Shown here: piece after piece, positions 10,928 through 19,876 of the stretch
Layout: the number at the start of each line of letters is the position of its first letter
How positions within the stretch are numbered: the stretch's first letter is position 1
DNA from: Mycosarcoma maydis
Lineage: Eukaryota > Basidiomycota > Ustilaginomycetes > Ustilaginales
Length of the DNA: 64,000 nt
NCBI RefSeq assembly: GCF_000328475.2
Contig: NC_026487.1
Span: 620,001-684,000 of the forward strand
Reading direction: 5' to 3'
The notes under the pieces: generated by a model
Seen by the model: the letters and a program-made list of their open reading frames with translations, nothing else
What the model was told of the DNA's origin: nothing
The model's database searches: none
Made by a program: the position numbers and the translations under genes

Positions 10928-12259
10928 TTAACGGTATCGGTGGATCTCGGTGCGGTCCCTGCCACGCATCCAGTCAGGCTCGGTGCCTGGGTAGTAGATG
11001 TCAGTCCAGAGCGAGTGCTCGCTTGGCTGTGGACTCTGCTTTGCCTCTTCGACGGCTTGGTCGACCTCTTCCTTGGCGGCCTTGTCGATTCGCTTGAGTT
11101 CGGCCTCCTCGACAACGCCCCAATCGAGCATGCGCGCCTTGAGGCCCTGGATCGGGTCGGACGACGAACGCATGGTTTGAATCTCATCACGCGTACGGTA
11201 GGTGGTACCGGGGTCCGAGAGAGAGTGGCCGCCGTATCGGTAGGTGACCAACTCCATGAGCAGAGGTCCGTTGCCACCGAGCGTGTAGCCCGATGCATGC
11301 TTGGTAGCAGCCGCAACAGCCAAGACGTCCATGGCGTTGACCTGGATACCGGGGATCACATCACCACGTGTGTAGTACTGCGTGTTCATCGACGAGCGTT
11401 CCGCCGAAGTGCCCATACCGTATTTGTTGTTCTCGCAAACAAAGACACACGGCAAGTTCCAAAGCTTGGCCATGTTGTACGCCTCAAAGACCTGACCCTG
11501 GTTGGAAGCGCCGTCGCCGTACATGGCGAAAGTGGCGTCGTTGGTGTTCATGTACTGCTGAGCGAACGCGATACCAGCGCCGACGGGTACCTGAGCACCG
11601 ACGATACCGTTACCACCAAAGAACGTGGGGGTAAACATGTGCATCGAGCCACCCTTGCCCTTGGAGATACCATCCTGGCGACCGAACAGCTCGGCGATGA
11701 CACTCTTGATCGAGCCACCCTTCTGCACGGTGAACGGATGGCAGCGGTAAGCAGTGATGAGCTTGTCCGAAGGCTTCATACCGGCCTCCATGCCCACAGC
11801 GACGGCTTCCTGACCGATGGCCAAGTGGCAAAAGCCTCGGATGAGCTTCTGCTTGTACAGCTGGTCAGCAGCCATCTCCATCCTTCGCATTTTCACCATC
11901 TCCGAGTACAGATGAACGAGCTCATCTTTGGATGTCTCCCACTCGAGCTTGGGCACTTCGAGCTTGTAGCCTTTGAACGAGTCCGCGTTAAGGTCGACTG
12001 TGAACTTTTCCGTCTTGGATTCGGGCAATTCCTGCTGCGGACGCGACGCCTCTGCAGTGAGCTGGACGAAGCGCGACGACGAGGGGATGGCGTTGCGCGA
12101 GTAGGCGGGCTGTGTGAGTGGTTAAAAAGTTGCGAGCCAAATGCGAGGGTCAGTTGCAACGAAACTCGTCGAGCGTGGAATGGCGCATGACTGCAAGATA
12201 CGTACGAGGCTCTTGGCCTTGCCCGCGGTGCGCAGGAGGTTGCGCGAGAAGGACGACAT
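10928..12259 (-). CDS. PDA1: pyruvate dehydrogenase E1 component, alpha subunit, mitochondrial (2 exons)
   Basis: Forms the thiamine-diphosphate-dependent E1 of the mitochondrial pyruvate dehydrogenase complex with the beta subunit. Exon 1 is 12259-12206 (18 codons, MSSFSRNLLRTAG, Arg-rich and like a mitochondrial presequence); exon 2 is 12109-10928. The splice keeps phase 0 and the product is 411 residues. The ThDP/Mg motif starts at GDG 216-218 and continues to the ENN near 245. The regulatory loop is present: HSLSDPG at 313-319 corresponds to the mammalian phosphorylation site 1 region, while the mammalian site 2 serine is replaced by Thr (GTTYR). An ATG-only reading of exon 2 alone would miss the N-terminus. 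It is divergent from the NDUFB2-like gene, also mitochondrial. Identification is firm; the intron is inferred from splice signals. Confidence 0.95.
12110..12205 (-). other. intron of PDA1
   Basis: A 96-base intron on the minus strand with a GTACGT donor right after CTC at 12206 and a CACACAG acceptor ending at 12110. A TTTAAC branch-like sequence lies about 10-15 bases before the acceptor. Removing it joins the presequence exon to the main exon in frame. Confidence 0.88.
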
Positions 12260-14824
12260 CGTGGTCTGAACGAAGCAAGCCGTAACGATCATGCAATGGA
12301 GTTGTGGATTTGGTGTCGGCGGTGTCGAGATGTGTAGCATGCAAGGTAGAAAGAAGAAACGCGCTTTTGGTTCGGTGAGTGACTCTGTAGCTGGTGCTTT
12401 CGGTGTACATGCAGCGTTGGTAACCTACCAGTAAGATAGCCGACGACGATAGGAGAGAGAGATGGGTGAGGGTAGGGGAAAGGAGACGGGATCCGAAACG
12501 ATGCTGGTCAGATTGAGCTTTCGAGATGTTGGTGCTGCTGCTGCGAACCGCGAAACACGTTTGTCTGCACAGACGGTCGAATTACGAATTTGACCGTGGC
12601 AAGCTCAACTTTTTGGCTCGCTTCCTTCACGCTCTGACGGGGGTTCTTCTTTACATACAGACACACACTCTTTCTTTGCGCGTGTGCCCATCCGTGGAAT
12701 TTTGGCAGTTGCACCTGGCGACGCTTTCTTAAATGTGTGTTTTTTTTGTTTTTTTTTTGTTTTTTTCTCTTTTCTCTTCGAAACAGGCGCGAGTCGAGCC
12801 GATATTTGACCGATGCAAACTCGGAGTGTGCTGTGTGCTGTTGGAGCGCTTTGGGCTTGTTTGAGCTGCCGCGTTGGTATCGATTTGGTTGGTCGCGTGT
12901 GCTAGCTTAGCTGTTGGCGATTGTCGGTGCACCGTTGCCGACGACTGGCTCACTGTGCTGTTCCAGGGCTGACTGAGTTGGATTCTTGTCCGGATGCTCC
13001 TTTTCCGCGTTGACTCGTGACTGGCGTGCGATGCTCATAGGCAAACTTGATTCGTTTGGCCCGAAATGCGTCCGCTCAAGTGGTTCTGCTTGCGTCTGTG
13101 CCACGGACACCATCGATATCACTTGCTCATCTTTGAGCGTTTGCCTCTTGGACGTTACAGTCAATCAAGCTGTCACTGCCAAGCTCTGGCCACGTAGGAA
13201 CTGTGAGGCCATCGCTATGCAGACTCGGTCAGCTGAATACACCCTCAGAAATGACGATCAGCCAGCCGTCGAACAGCACTCGAGTGCACTAACCCTATCA
13301 AACGAACTTGCAGAGAAGTTGGGGTAAGAGCAAAAATCTCAAATCACGAATTACGAATCCCAAACGCCCCAACTTGCTGGCGCCTGTCGAAACTCGAAAC
13401 TTTGCCGTGGACATCACGCATATCACAAATCACAAATCACGGATCACGGAAAAAATCGTCTTGCGTGGATTCACGATTCGGGTTCTCGTTGTTAGACCGC
13501 TGCATGGGGCGATCGCATTCGGAGTGTGAGTCGTCGTGCGAGTTTCTGATTCGTGATTGAGACACGCGCGACGCTCTCGATCACTAAAGCGTAAAGTTGA
13601 CCTTGACATGTGCATGGCGCATCCACGATTGTGATTTGTGATTCTGTGATTTTCAAACTCACGACTCTGACTTTTTTTTTGCTAGCAAGCAGAAAAAAAT
13701 TCCACCAGCAAAAAAAGTAAGCAGACAAAGTGGCTTGACGTTTACCTGGTTCTTCTTGACGCTTCACCATCACCATCATCGACATCCTATGGATTGGGTA
13801 CATTCTTCACCAGCAATTCAGTCGCCCAACGTCACCCGATCCGACCTCTGCTCATGTGTGTGTGTCACCATGCTTCGCTCAGCCTCACTTGGACCTGCTC
13901 GCTCGCACTTGCAACACCCTGCAGCTGCGACGCTAGACGCCTGACATCGGCAAGAGAACGAAATAAGCCAAGCAAGAAACTGCGTTGCACGCATAATCCA
14001 ATGATGATTACCAAATACATAGAGTCAAGCACGGTCTGGTCGTGGTCCCAACGTGGAAGCGACCATCTGGCGATAACCTACATTTGTTTTTTTTCTGATC
14101 CTACAAACGTGGACGAGGTTCTTCTTGGCTTGTTTCGTTCGGCTTGTTTGCGATGTTGTTCAGGTATACAGGCTAACTGATCAGGTACGTCGAAGTGCGT
14201 GGCTGGTAGTAACGGCGCGCGCATGGTGTTTCGTCTCTGTAGATCTGTGTTTCTGGCATGTGCCGACGTGAGACTTGTGCAATGCTAACCATCCCGGATC
14301 ATCCAATGCATCCAATGCCTCGACTGTGGAAGGTCGTTCTGGACGTCGTGCTCTTGTATAGGCGGCTCGCAAGTGAGACGAAACGACGACCAACGATCAA
14401 CGCTGAAAAAACAAAACGCTGAGAGTGAGTCACGAGTTTTCTCGCGAAAAAAATGTTGGACCGTGACAAATGACAAGACGTGTTTTTTTTTTTGCGTGTT
14501 GGGTATTTGCGGTGCGCACCCACGAGTTGAGTGAGTGTGCGTCGGAGCCGATGAGCGGATTCGAGATTTGAAACGCGCGGGCTGGGCACGAGTTGACTTG
14601 TATGAGCTGCGAGGGACGGGTGAGGCTTGCTTCAGGATCGCGACGTTGTCCGACAGCTTTCACTCGACCGGTCTTGCTTGGCGACATCAACGTGAGGTAC
14701 GTCGGATCATGAATCACGCTGGATAATGTAGCGGAACAGACTGACTCACGTCGATTGGATTGCGTACAACCGGTTGGTTTGACGATGCACATCGGACCGT
14801 GTTGGTGACGTAGACTTTGCGATC
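12260..14824. other. 2.56 kb interval between divergent PDA1 and NDUFB2-like genes, no gene assigned
   Basis: No recognisable gene. It holds T-rich tracts (12737-12772), a heptamer-family cluster (13341-13450), AT-rich patches and several small ORFs on both strands. One minus frame (13113 to 12907, beginning at an ATG) encodes a hydrophilic Gln/Glu/Asn/Pro-rich peptide of 69 residues, and a plus frame ending at 13327 has a GTAAGA donor-like sequence at its stop. Either might be an exon of an unrecognised gene, but I cannot build a complete one. Confidence 0.45.
13341..13450. repeat. heptamer cluster, degenerate (CACGAAT/CACAAAT/CACGGAT)
   Basis: Two groups of near-copies, AATCACGAATTACGAATC at 13342-13359 and a run of ATCACAAATCACAAATCACGGATCACGG-type units ending near 13450. 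Further loose copies continue to about 13660. Confidence 0.7.
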
Positions 14825-15264
14825 ATGGCAGGCGCAGCAGGAGCAGGAGCCAGCTCCTCACGATGGTATAGACCCGTACCGGGATTTCACCCACATCAGC
14901 CCGCATTCAAGCACAGATGGGGCGCCAAGTTGCTCGGAGCCACCATGTGGTTTTGGATCTTCTACCGTGCTAAGCAGGACGGTGCTGTTCTCTTGGTAAG
15001 TCTGGATCCGCGTACAGAATGCACGCGAGTGCTCGAGACACAGCCAGACATGCTTTCACCATACCGCCGCAGCTGGGCCGTATCAATGCATCTCTACTCG
15101 GAGCGACACCCCCCGTTGCATGCGCAAACGTGTTCACGCTCTCGTCCAACGCTAAGCACGCGACATGCATCTGACCTGCTTCCTGCTCCATTTCTCTTGT
15201 ACAGGGACTCAAACACCCCTGGGACGGCCATCACGCTCATGACGACCATGACGACCACCACTGA
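14825..15264 (+). CDS. NADH:ubiquinone oxidoreductase (complex I) subunit, NDUFB2 type (2 exons)
   Basis: A very small accessory subunit of the membrane arm of respiratory complex I. Exon 1 is 14825-14995 (57 codons) and exon 2 is 15205-15264 (19 codons plus TGA), joined in phase 0 to give 76 residues. The central block MWFWIFYRAKQDG (41-53) followed by GLKHPWDGH is very like plant NDUFB2, which carries MWFWVLYRAKQDG and a HPWEGH tail. The single hydrophobic stretch near residues 35-47 is the predicted membrane segment, and the C-terminus is rich in His and Asp. The ATG has A at -3 (GATCATGG). No single open frame of useful length shows this gene; it only appears after splicing. The family call rests on remembered similarity and the size match. 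Confidence 0.88.
14996..15204 (+). other. intron of the NDUFB2-like gene
   Basis: A 209-base intron with GTAAGT donor at 14996, a CTGAC branch-like sequence near 15172 followed by a pyrimidine-rich stretch, and acceptor TACAG ending at 15204. Confidence 0.9.
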
Positions 15265-15618
15265 TCCATCCTCCACCTTCTGACCCGTTTCCGTCTTGAC
15301 CCAATCCACCTTGCTTGCCTCCGTACTTGCGCGTTCACTCCGCCTGACATCCGACGAGCCGTCTCACATTGTGCGACATGCATGTGTGATCGTGCTTACG
15401 CTGAAATCGGCTGTGATCCGTTCTCTACACATGACCCCCTGCGCCTTAATACCGACCCTCCACCGTCCGCATCCTGCCTCCTCGATCCTGACACACCTTG
15501 CACAGCTGTTCATCGCACCCGCACCAGGATCCACATCCGCATCCGCATCCGCTCACGCCCGCGTCTGCACTGACAAAACATTCACGATTGGATTGAGAAA
15601 ACACACCGAGAGACCACA
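15265..15618. terminator. convergent 3' region NDUFB2-like / SWI3-like
   Basis: 354 bases between two stop codons on opposite strands, so both 3' ends fall here. It contains a short ATCCGC/ATCCAC hexamer run near 15530-15552. No gene is seen. Confidence 0.4.
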
Positions 15619-18600
15619 TTAACCGATCTGAGCAAAGGATCCACCGACGGGTGGGAGCGCGCCGGCCTCTCTGACCACGGGGCCCTGCTGTGGTAAACCG
15701 TTGGCGGCACTGGAGGCGTGTACGAGGTCGTGCTGGCTGAGCTTCTCTGGAGCATGCGCCGCCTTGTGGAGCAGTTCGTTGACGAGCGCCAGCTGTTTCT
15801 GCACGGCGAGACGGTCGGCGTAGAGCTGTCGACGACCTGCCTCTACGCTGCGGCGTTCCGCCTCGAGGAGCGACTCGAGCTCTTCGAACTGAGACATCTT
15901 GAGTTCGAGCTTCTTGAGCTGCGCCTCAATAACTTGGCCCACCAGTCGCTGGCATTCGCGCTCTTCGAACGATGCAAGCACGTGCGCTTTCGCAGCCGCC
16001 GCACCGAGCGCGATGGCAGCTGCTCTTTCCACAGCGTTGCGCGGAACGCTGGTTTTTTTGGCATCCACAACCAGCGCGTCCGCGTCCGCGTCCACTTCCG
16101 CGTCGCCGCGACCGGCACCCTCAGCAGCAGCCGACTTGGCCTGCTCACCGTCGACGTCCATCGCATCGCCGTTGGCGTGTGGAGCCTCGCCATCGCGCTT
16201 CGCATCACCAGCATCAGCCGCCGTCGCCTCCTTTTCGCCGCTCGACTTTTCGCGCCCTGCTCGCTTTCTGAGATTCTCCGTGAGCTCGCCCAACGCGCTC
16301 TGAGCCGCCGCTGCCGCCACTGCCGGGTTCACCGCACTCGCCAAAAACGCAACCACGCTCATCACCGGGTTGTCCGCCTGCGCAAACGGAACGATCGGCT
16401 TACCGAGCTTGTCCACCTGATCACGACGCGCGTACTGCAACGGTCCCAGATCCGCCTGCGAAGCACCGTCCAAGAAGCCATCCTCGATGGGCAGCTGGAT
16501 AAACTTGGTGATGCACTGCTCGCGGCTGCGCGTGCCCACGTGGTTCGAAACCGCCGACCAGTCATCGTCAAACATTTCCAGCCCTTCGAGCAGACGCAGC
16601 GTCTCGGCGTCCGTCCAGTCATCCTGCCCACCAGAAGCACCGCCCACGACGCCGCCCGTCTGCTTGAGTACCGAGTCTTCCATGCGAACGAAATCACCCG
16701 AATACATGGAGCTCGGGAAACGTCCTTCCAGGTAGCACGACGCGCAAAGCGAGTAGTTTTTCGCCTTGATGCTGTGGTATCGCACGCGCGTGCAGTCGCT
16801 CCCGCACGTGTCGCACGTGTAGCGAGGCGCACCACCAGCGCCACCGGCGACCGCAGCATCGGCCTGCGCAGCGAGCGAGTTGGCTTCGGCCAGATCGATG
16901 GGCTTGGACCCCTTCATGGTCGATTGGAAGATGGTCTTGCGCAGCTCAAGGTTCATGTCGCGCTTGTCCGCTCCTGCCGCAGCCGCAGCCGCAGCCGCAG
17001 CCGCAGCACTGGCCGCCGGACCATCAGCGCCGGCGGAAGCCGAGGTGGTCAAGTTGACACGAGTGCCAGGGTGAAGCGGCTGCAGACCACGCGGCGTGTC
17101 GACGAGTACTCGGAAATGACCGGTGAACGGAGGGCCCAGTGTAGCAGGTCGGGTTTCAGGATCGATCTGATAGTTGATGAGACCCCACTGCTCGAGGAAC
17201 GCGTGCACCCTCATGATGGCGCAAACGTCGCCCGCCAAGTTTCTTCGGCAAGCGGTAAAAGTGAGGTACTCGCTTGGATTGAGACGGTACGTGTTGATCA
17301 TAAAGTCACGGTAATCCTTGTAGATGCTCGGCGTCTTGCTGCGGTTCTTGTGGTTGAAGAATTCGGGCAAGGATCGCTTTTCGATCGCGTTGATGGTCGA
17401 CATATCGAACCAAGTGGAGTAGGAAGGGATAATCACTTCCTGCGTCTGCGAAGCGAGATACTTTTTGGCGATCTCCTCGGCGCGGATGCGCTGCTGTTCA
17501 ACCGCAGCGGCATCCGGCTGAACGATGGGTGCGTTGGTATCGGCGGTCGCTTCAGTCGGCTCCTCAACCGCAGCATCCGCCTTGGGCTTGTCAGCAGTAC
17601 CGTCGACCATGGTCGCATCACCATCGTTGGCTGGCCTGACGGCAGGCTGTTCGCCCTCGAGCTTGGTGGGGCCAGCCGATTCCGAGGGCAGGTTGCCAAG
17701 AACACCGCTCGGCACCGCCTCGTTTTCGTACTTTTTGCCTGGAATGGGTTGCGAGCCAGAAAGATCGATGGGGATGGCACCAACGGGACGCGCCGCGACA
17801 AGAAGCTTGATGCGCTTACTGTTAGGCTCGCTGGCAGCAGCTGAAGCCGAGGAAGCGTCGGTGATCTCGTCGGGCAGTCCACGCTTCTTGCTCTTGGAAA
17901 CATCGCCGGTGGTAGCGATGCCAGTCTCGACGTCGGCAGCATCCATGGCAACCCCGAGCGCATCCTCCTGTTCGTAATCCTCTGCGTTCATGATCTCGTT
18001 GAAGCGAACGCTGTCGCGGAGCCACTTTGCGCTAATCTTCCATGGCAGTCGCTTCTCGGGAGCCGGGTCGGGGTCGGCAAAGTCGGCAGCGGGAAGCCAG
18101 GTGTCGTACGAGTCGGGACGGTACCAGACATGGATGAGAGCGCGCCCTGATCTGGAGGCGATGGTCCTGAAGTATTCCTCGGAAGTGGACGACGACGACT
18201 CGCCGAGCTTAGGAGAGGCTGGAGGCGTCATCTCAGAAGGGTAGAGGACGTGAGATGCGGTTGCGACGTCGTCGGACCACTTACATTCGAGCTGTTCAGC
18301 CATCTGCTTGAGCGCAGCTGCCTCTGCCTCGGTGATGGACGCTGAGACGGCAATGGTGGGGTGCTCCAACGCAGCAGCCTGGGTAAGTTGCTGGCGAAGG
18401 TGTGTGATGAGCTCAACGTTGGTGGTCTTTTGAGCAGGGTCGGAAAAGTTCCAGGTGGACTTGCCGGTGGAGGCGAGATGCGCGAGTGCCTCTTGCAAGA
18501 GCAATCGAAGGTGACTCGACTCTGGCGGAGCAATCGAGGTGCTTTGGTGCGAAGACGTGGAGAGGAACAATTCTGCGGGGATGCGAACAGGGTGTCGCGC

Positions 18601-18864
18601 TAGTGGGGTGGATGCGTCAGGATTGGCAGGACGAGGTGCATTGACACCCAGCACCTCCTCCTGGAAGGTTTGGAGTTCAAACACAAGGTCTGCAAGGTCG
18701 GATGCGGAGAGCGAGCCAGATTTGGAGGGGATTGCGCTGGGATCGATGCCTTGCTGGGTGAGCGCGCTCTTGATGGGCTCTAGGTACGACTCGAGCGCCT
18801 GGAGCAGGAGCGGATCTGTGCGCAGCTTGGGATCAGGATGACCCGTAAGGTTGAGCGTCGACAT
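15619..18864 (-). CDS. SWI/SNF or RSC chromatin remodelling complex subunit, Swi3/Rsc8/SMARCC type
   Basis: A core scaffold subunit of SWI/SNF-family nucleosome remodellers. The protein is 1081 residues. Domains in order: N-terminal SMARCC-like module with a BRCT-like part (about 165-295, IHVWYRPDSYDTWLP); SWIRM domain at about 475-570 (IPSYSTWFDMSTINAIEKRS onward); ZZ-type zinc finger at about 681-716 (CDTCGSDC, CASC); SANT domain at about 747-795 (DDWTDAETLRLLEGLEMF); Ala-rich and acidic stretches; and a C-terminal coiled coil at about 980-1040. A polyalanine run of about 12 residues lies near 620-630. The start is ATG 18864 (CACCATGTCG); the frame extends further only to a TTG. There are no introns. 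Whether it is the SWI/SNF or the RSC paralogue, or serves both, cannot be told from this window. Confidence 0.94.
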   Translation of the reverse strand: MSTLNLTGHPDPKLRTDPLLLQALESYLEPIKSALTQQGIDPSAIPSKSGSLSASDLADLVFELQTFQEEVLGVNAPRPANPDASTPLARHPVRIPAELFLSTSSHQSTSIAPPESSHLRLLLQEALAHLASTGKSTWNFSDPAQKTTNVELITHLRQQLTQAAALEHPTIAVSASITEAEAAALKQMAEQLECKWSDDVATASHVLYPSEMTPPASPKLGESSSSTSEEYFRTIASRSGRALIHVWYRPDSYDTWLPAADFADPDPAPEKRLPWKISAKWLRDSVRFNEIMNAEDYEQEDALGVAMDAADVETGIATTGDVSKSKKRGLPDEITDASSASAAASEPNSKRIKLLVAARPVGAIPIDLSGSQPIPGKKYENEAVPSGVLGNLPSESAGPTKLEGEQPAVRPANDGDATMVDGTADKPKADAAVEEPTEATADTNAPIVQPDAAAVEQQRIRAEEIAKKYLASQTQEVIIPSYSTWFDMSTINAIEKRSLPEFFNHKNRSKTPSIYKDYRDFMINTYRLNPSEYLTFTACRRNLAGDVCAIMRVHAFLEQWGLINYQIDPETRPATLGPPFTGHFRVLVDTPRGLQPLHPGTRVNLTTSASAGADGPAASAAAAAAAAAAAGADKRDMNLELRKTIFQSTMKGSKPIDLAEANSLAAQADAAVAGGAGGAPRYTCDTCGSDCTRVRYHSIKAKNYSLCASCYLEGRFPSSMYSGDFVRMEDSVLKQTGGVVGGASGGQDDWTDAETLRLLEGLEMFDDDWSAVSNHVGTRSREQCITKFIQLPIEDGFLDGASQADLGPLQYARRDQVDKLGKPIVPFAQADNPVMSVVAFLASAVNPAVAAAAAQSALGELTENLRKRAGREKSSGEKEATAADAGDAKRDGEAPHANGDAMDVDGEQAKSAAAEGAGRGDAEVDADADALVVDAKKTSVPRNAVERAAAIALGAAAAKAHVLASFEERECQRLVGQVIEAQLKKLELKMSQFEELESLLEAERRSVEAGRRQLYADRLAVQKQLALVNELLHKAAHAPEKLSQHDLVHASSAANGLPQQGPVVREAGALPPVGGSFAQIG

Positions 18865-19234
18865 GGTGCGGCGTAACGAGAGACGCAGAGTTCGACTTTG
18901 CGTGGATGTTGAAACTGATGACAATGACGCCAATGGAACGCAGATGAGAGCGAGTCAGACCACGTCTGCTGTCAACGCGCTGATGACGAGTGTTGGAAGC
19001 CAGCCGCGAGTGTGACGAGCAGAGCCGAAGGCGAACTAAGCCAAAAGCTGTCAACGTGAGTTTGAACACGTGTTGTCAAGGAGTTGTGTTTGCGTGTTTG
19101 CCAAGGATGGTAACAAGAACGTGAGATGCGCAAGTTTGTCGAGGGTGGTGATGATTGCGACGTTGGAAGGTCTCAAACGCAATCACGAAACCAAGAGCGG
19201 GTGAGCGAACAGTCGAGACTTGGGCTTTTCCCCC

Positions 19235-19258
19235 CTCACGACTCACGACTCACGACTC
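19235..19258. repeat. CTCACGA tandem tract, 3.4 copies
   Basis: Three perfect 7-base units plus a partial one. The unit differs by one base from the common TTCACGA word of this window. Confidence 0.9.
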
Positions 19259-19408
19259 GAAAGCGCGCTTCCTGGCTTGTCGCCCTTACACTGAAGCACT
19301 TTGTTTCTAAGGGCGTGTGCTGGATCTGCGCCCGATCCATCCGCTATTTCTTGATTTGTACGTACGTTAACCTGCAATTCATTAATTGAAATGCAAGAAG
19401 CAGCGCTA

Positions 19409-19437
19409 TTCACGATTAGATATTCACGATTCACGAT
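19409..19437. repeat. heptamer cluster (ATTCACG)
   Basis: ATTCACGATTAGATATTC followed by two further CACGATT copies; an A/T-rich flank follows. Intergenic. Confidence 0.75.
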
Positions 19438-19603
19438 TTTCCTCTCTGATTTTGAATTCAGCTACCGATTTTCAGCGTGAGTCGTGAGTTTGCGCACGCG
19501 TCGAGCTCGTCGTGTAGACCGAATTGACCGATAGCCCATGTCAAACCGGCAGTTGCTCACAATACCACTTTGGATACGTGATCAAAATCCTGTGATCTGT
19601 CGT

Positions 19604-19657
19604 GCACGATTCACGATTGACGATCATCGACAATCCACAATCCACATTCGACATTTC
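19604..19657. repeat. degenerate heptamer cluster
   Basis: CACGATTCACGATTGACGAT, then AATCCACAATCCACATTCGAC-like units; a decayed run of the same 7-base word in the 3' flank of the PhoD-like gene. Confidence 0.6.
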
Positions 19658-19876
19658 ACAAGCCAACGCTGGTGCAGTTCTTGCCAAGAGTAAAGAGAGA
19701 GGAAAGCAATGGTTGGGAAACGGAAGAGTTTGAATGTACAAATACACGCGCAGAGGCAGTAGCGCAGCTTGGCAGCAAAGACTCGTTCAAGCGGACGCAC
19801 ACGGGACCATGTTCACGGTTGCTTGTTCGTACTAGCGTGCATGGTGACGCGTGCCCGAGGTTGAAGCGCGGCGACT

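Larger units (their letters stand above)
18865..19876. other. intergenic, SWI3-like promoter / PhoD-like 3' flank
   Basis: About 1 kb with no supported gene. It holds a CTCACGA tandem tract (19235-19258) and heptamer-family clusters at 19409-19437 and 19604-19657. Confidence 0.55.

Noticed and set aside
15718..17844. A 708-codon open frame antisense to the SWI3-like gene, and other long antisense frames (for example opposite ADE12, PRI2 and the RhoGAP)
   Set aside because: They arise because the sense genes strongly prefer G/C in the third codon position. Their translations lack domains and are Arg/Val/Leu-heavy, while the sense frames show clear families.
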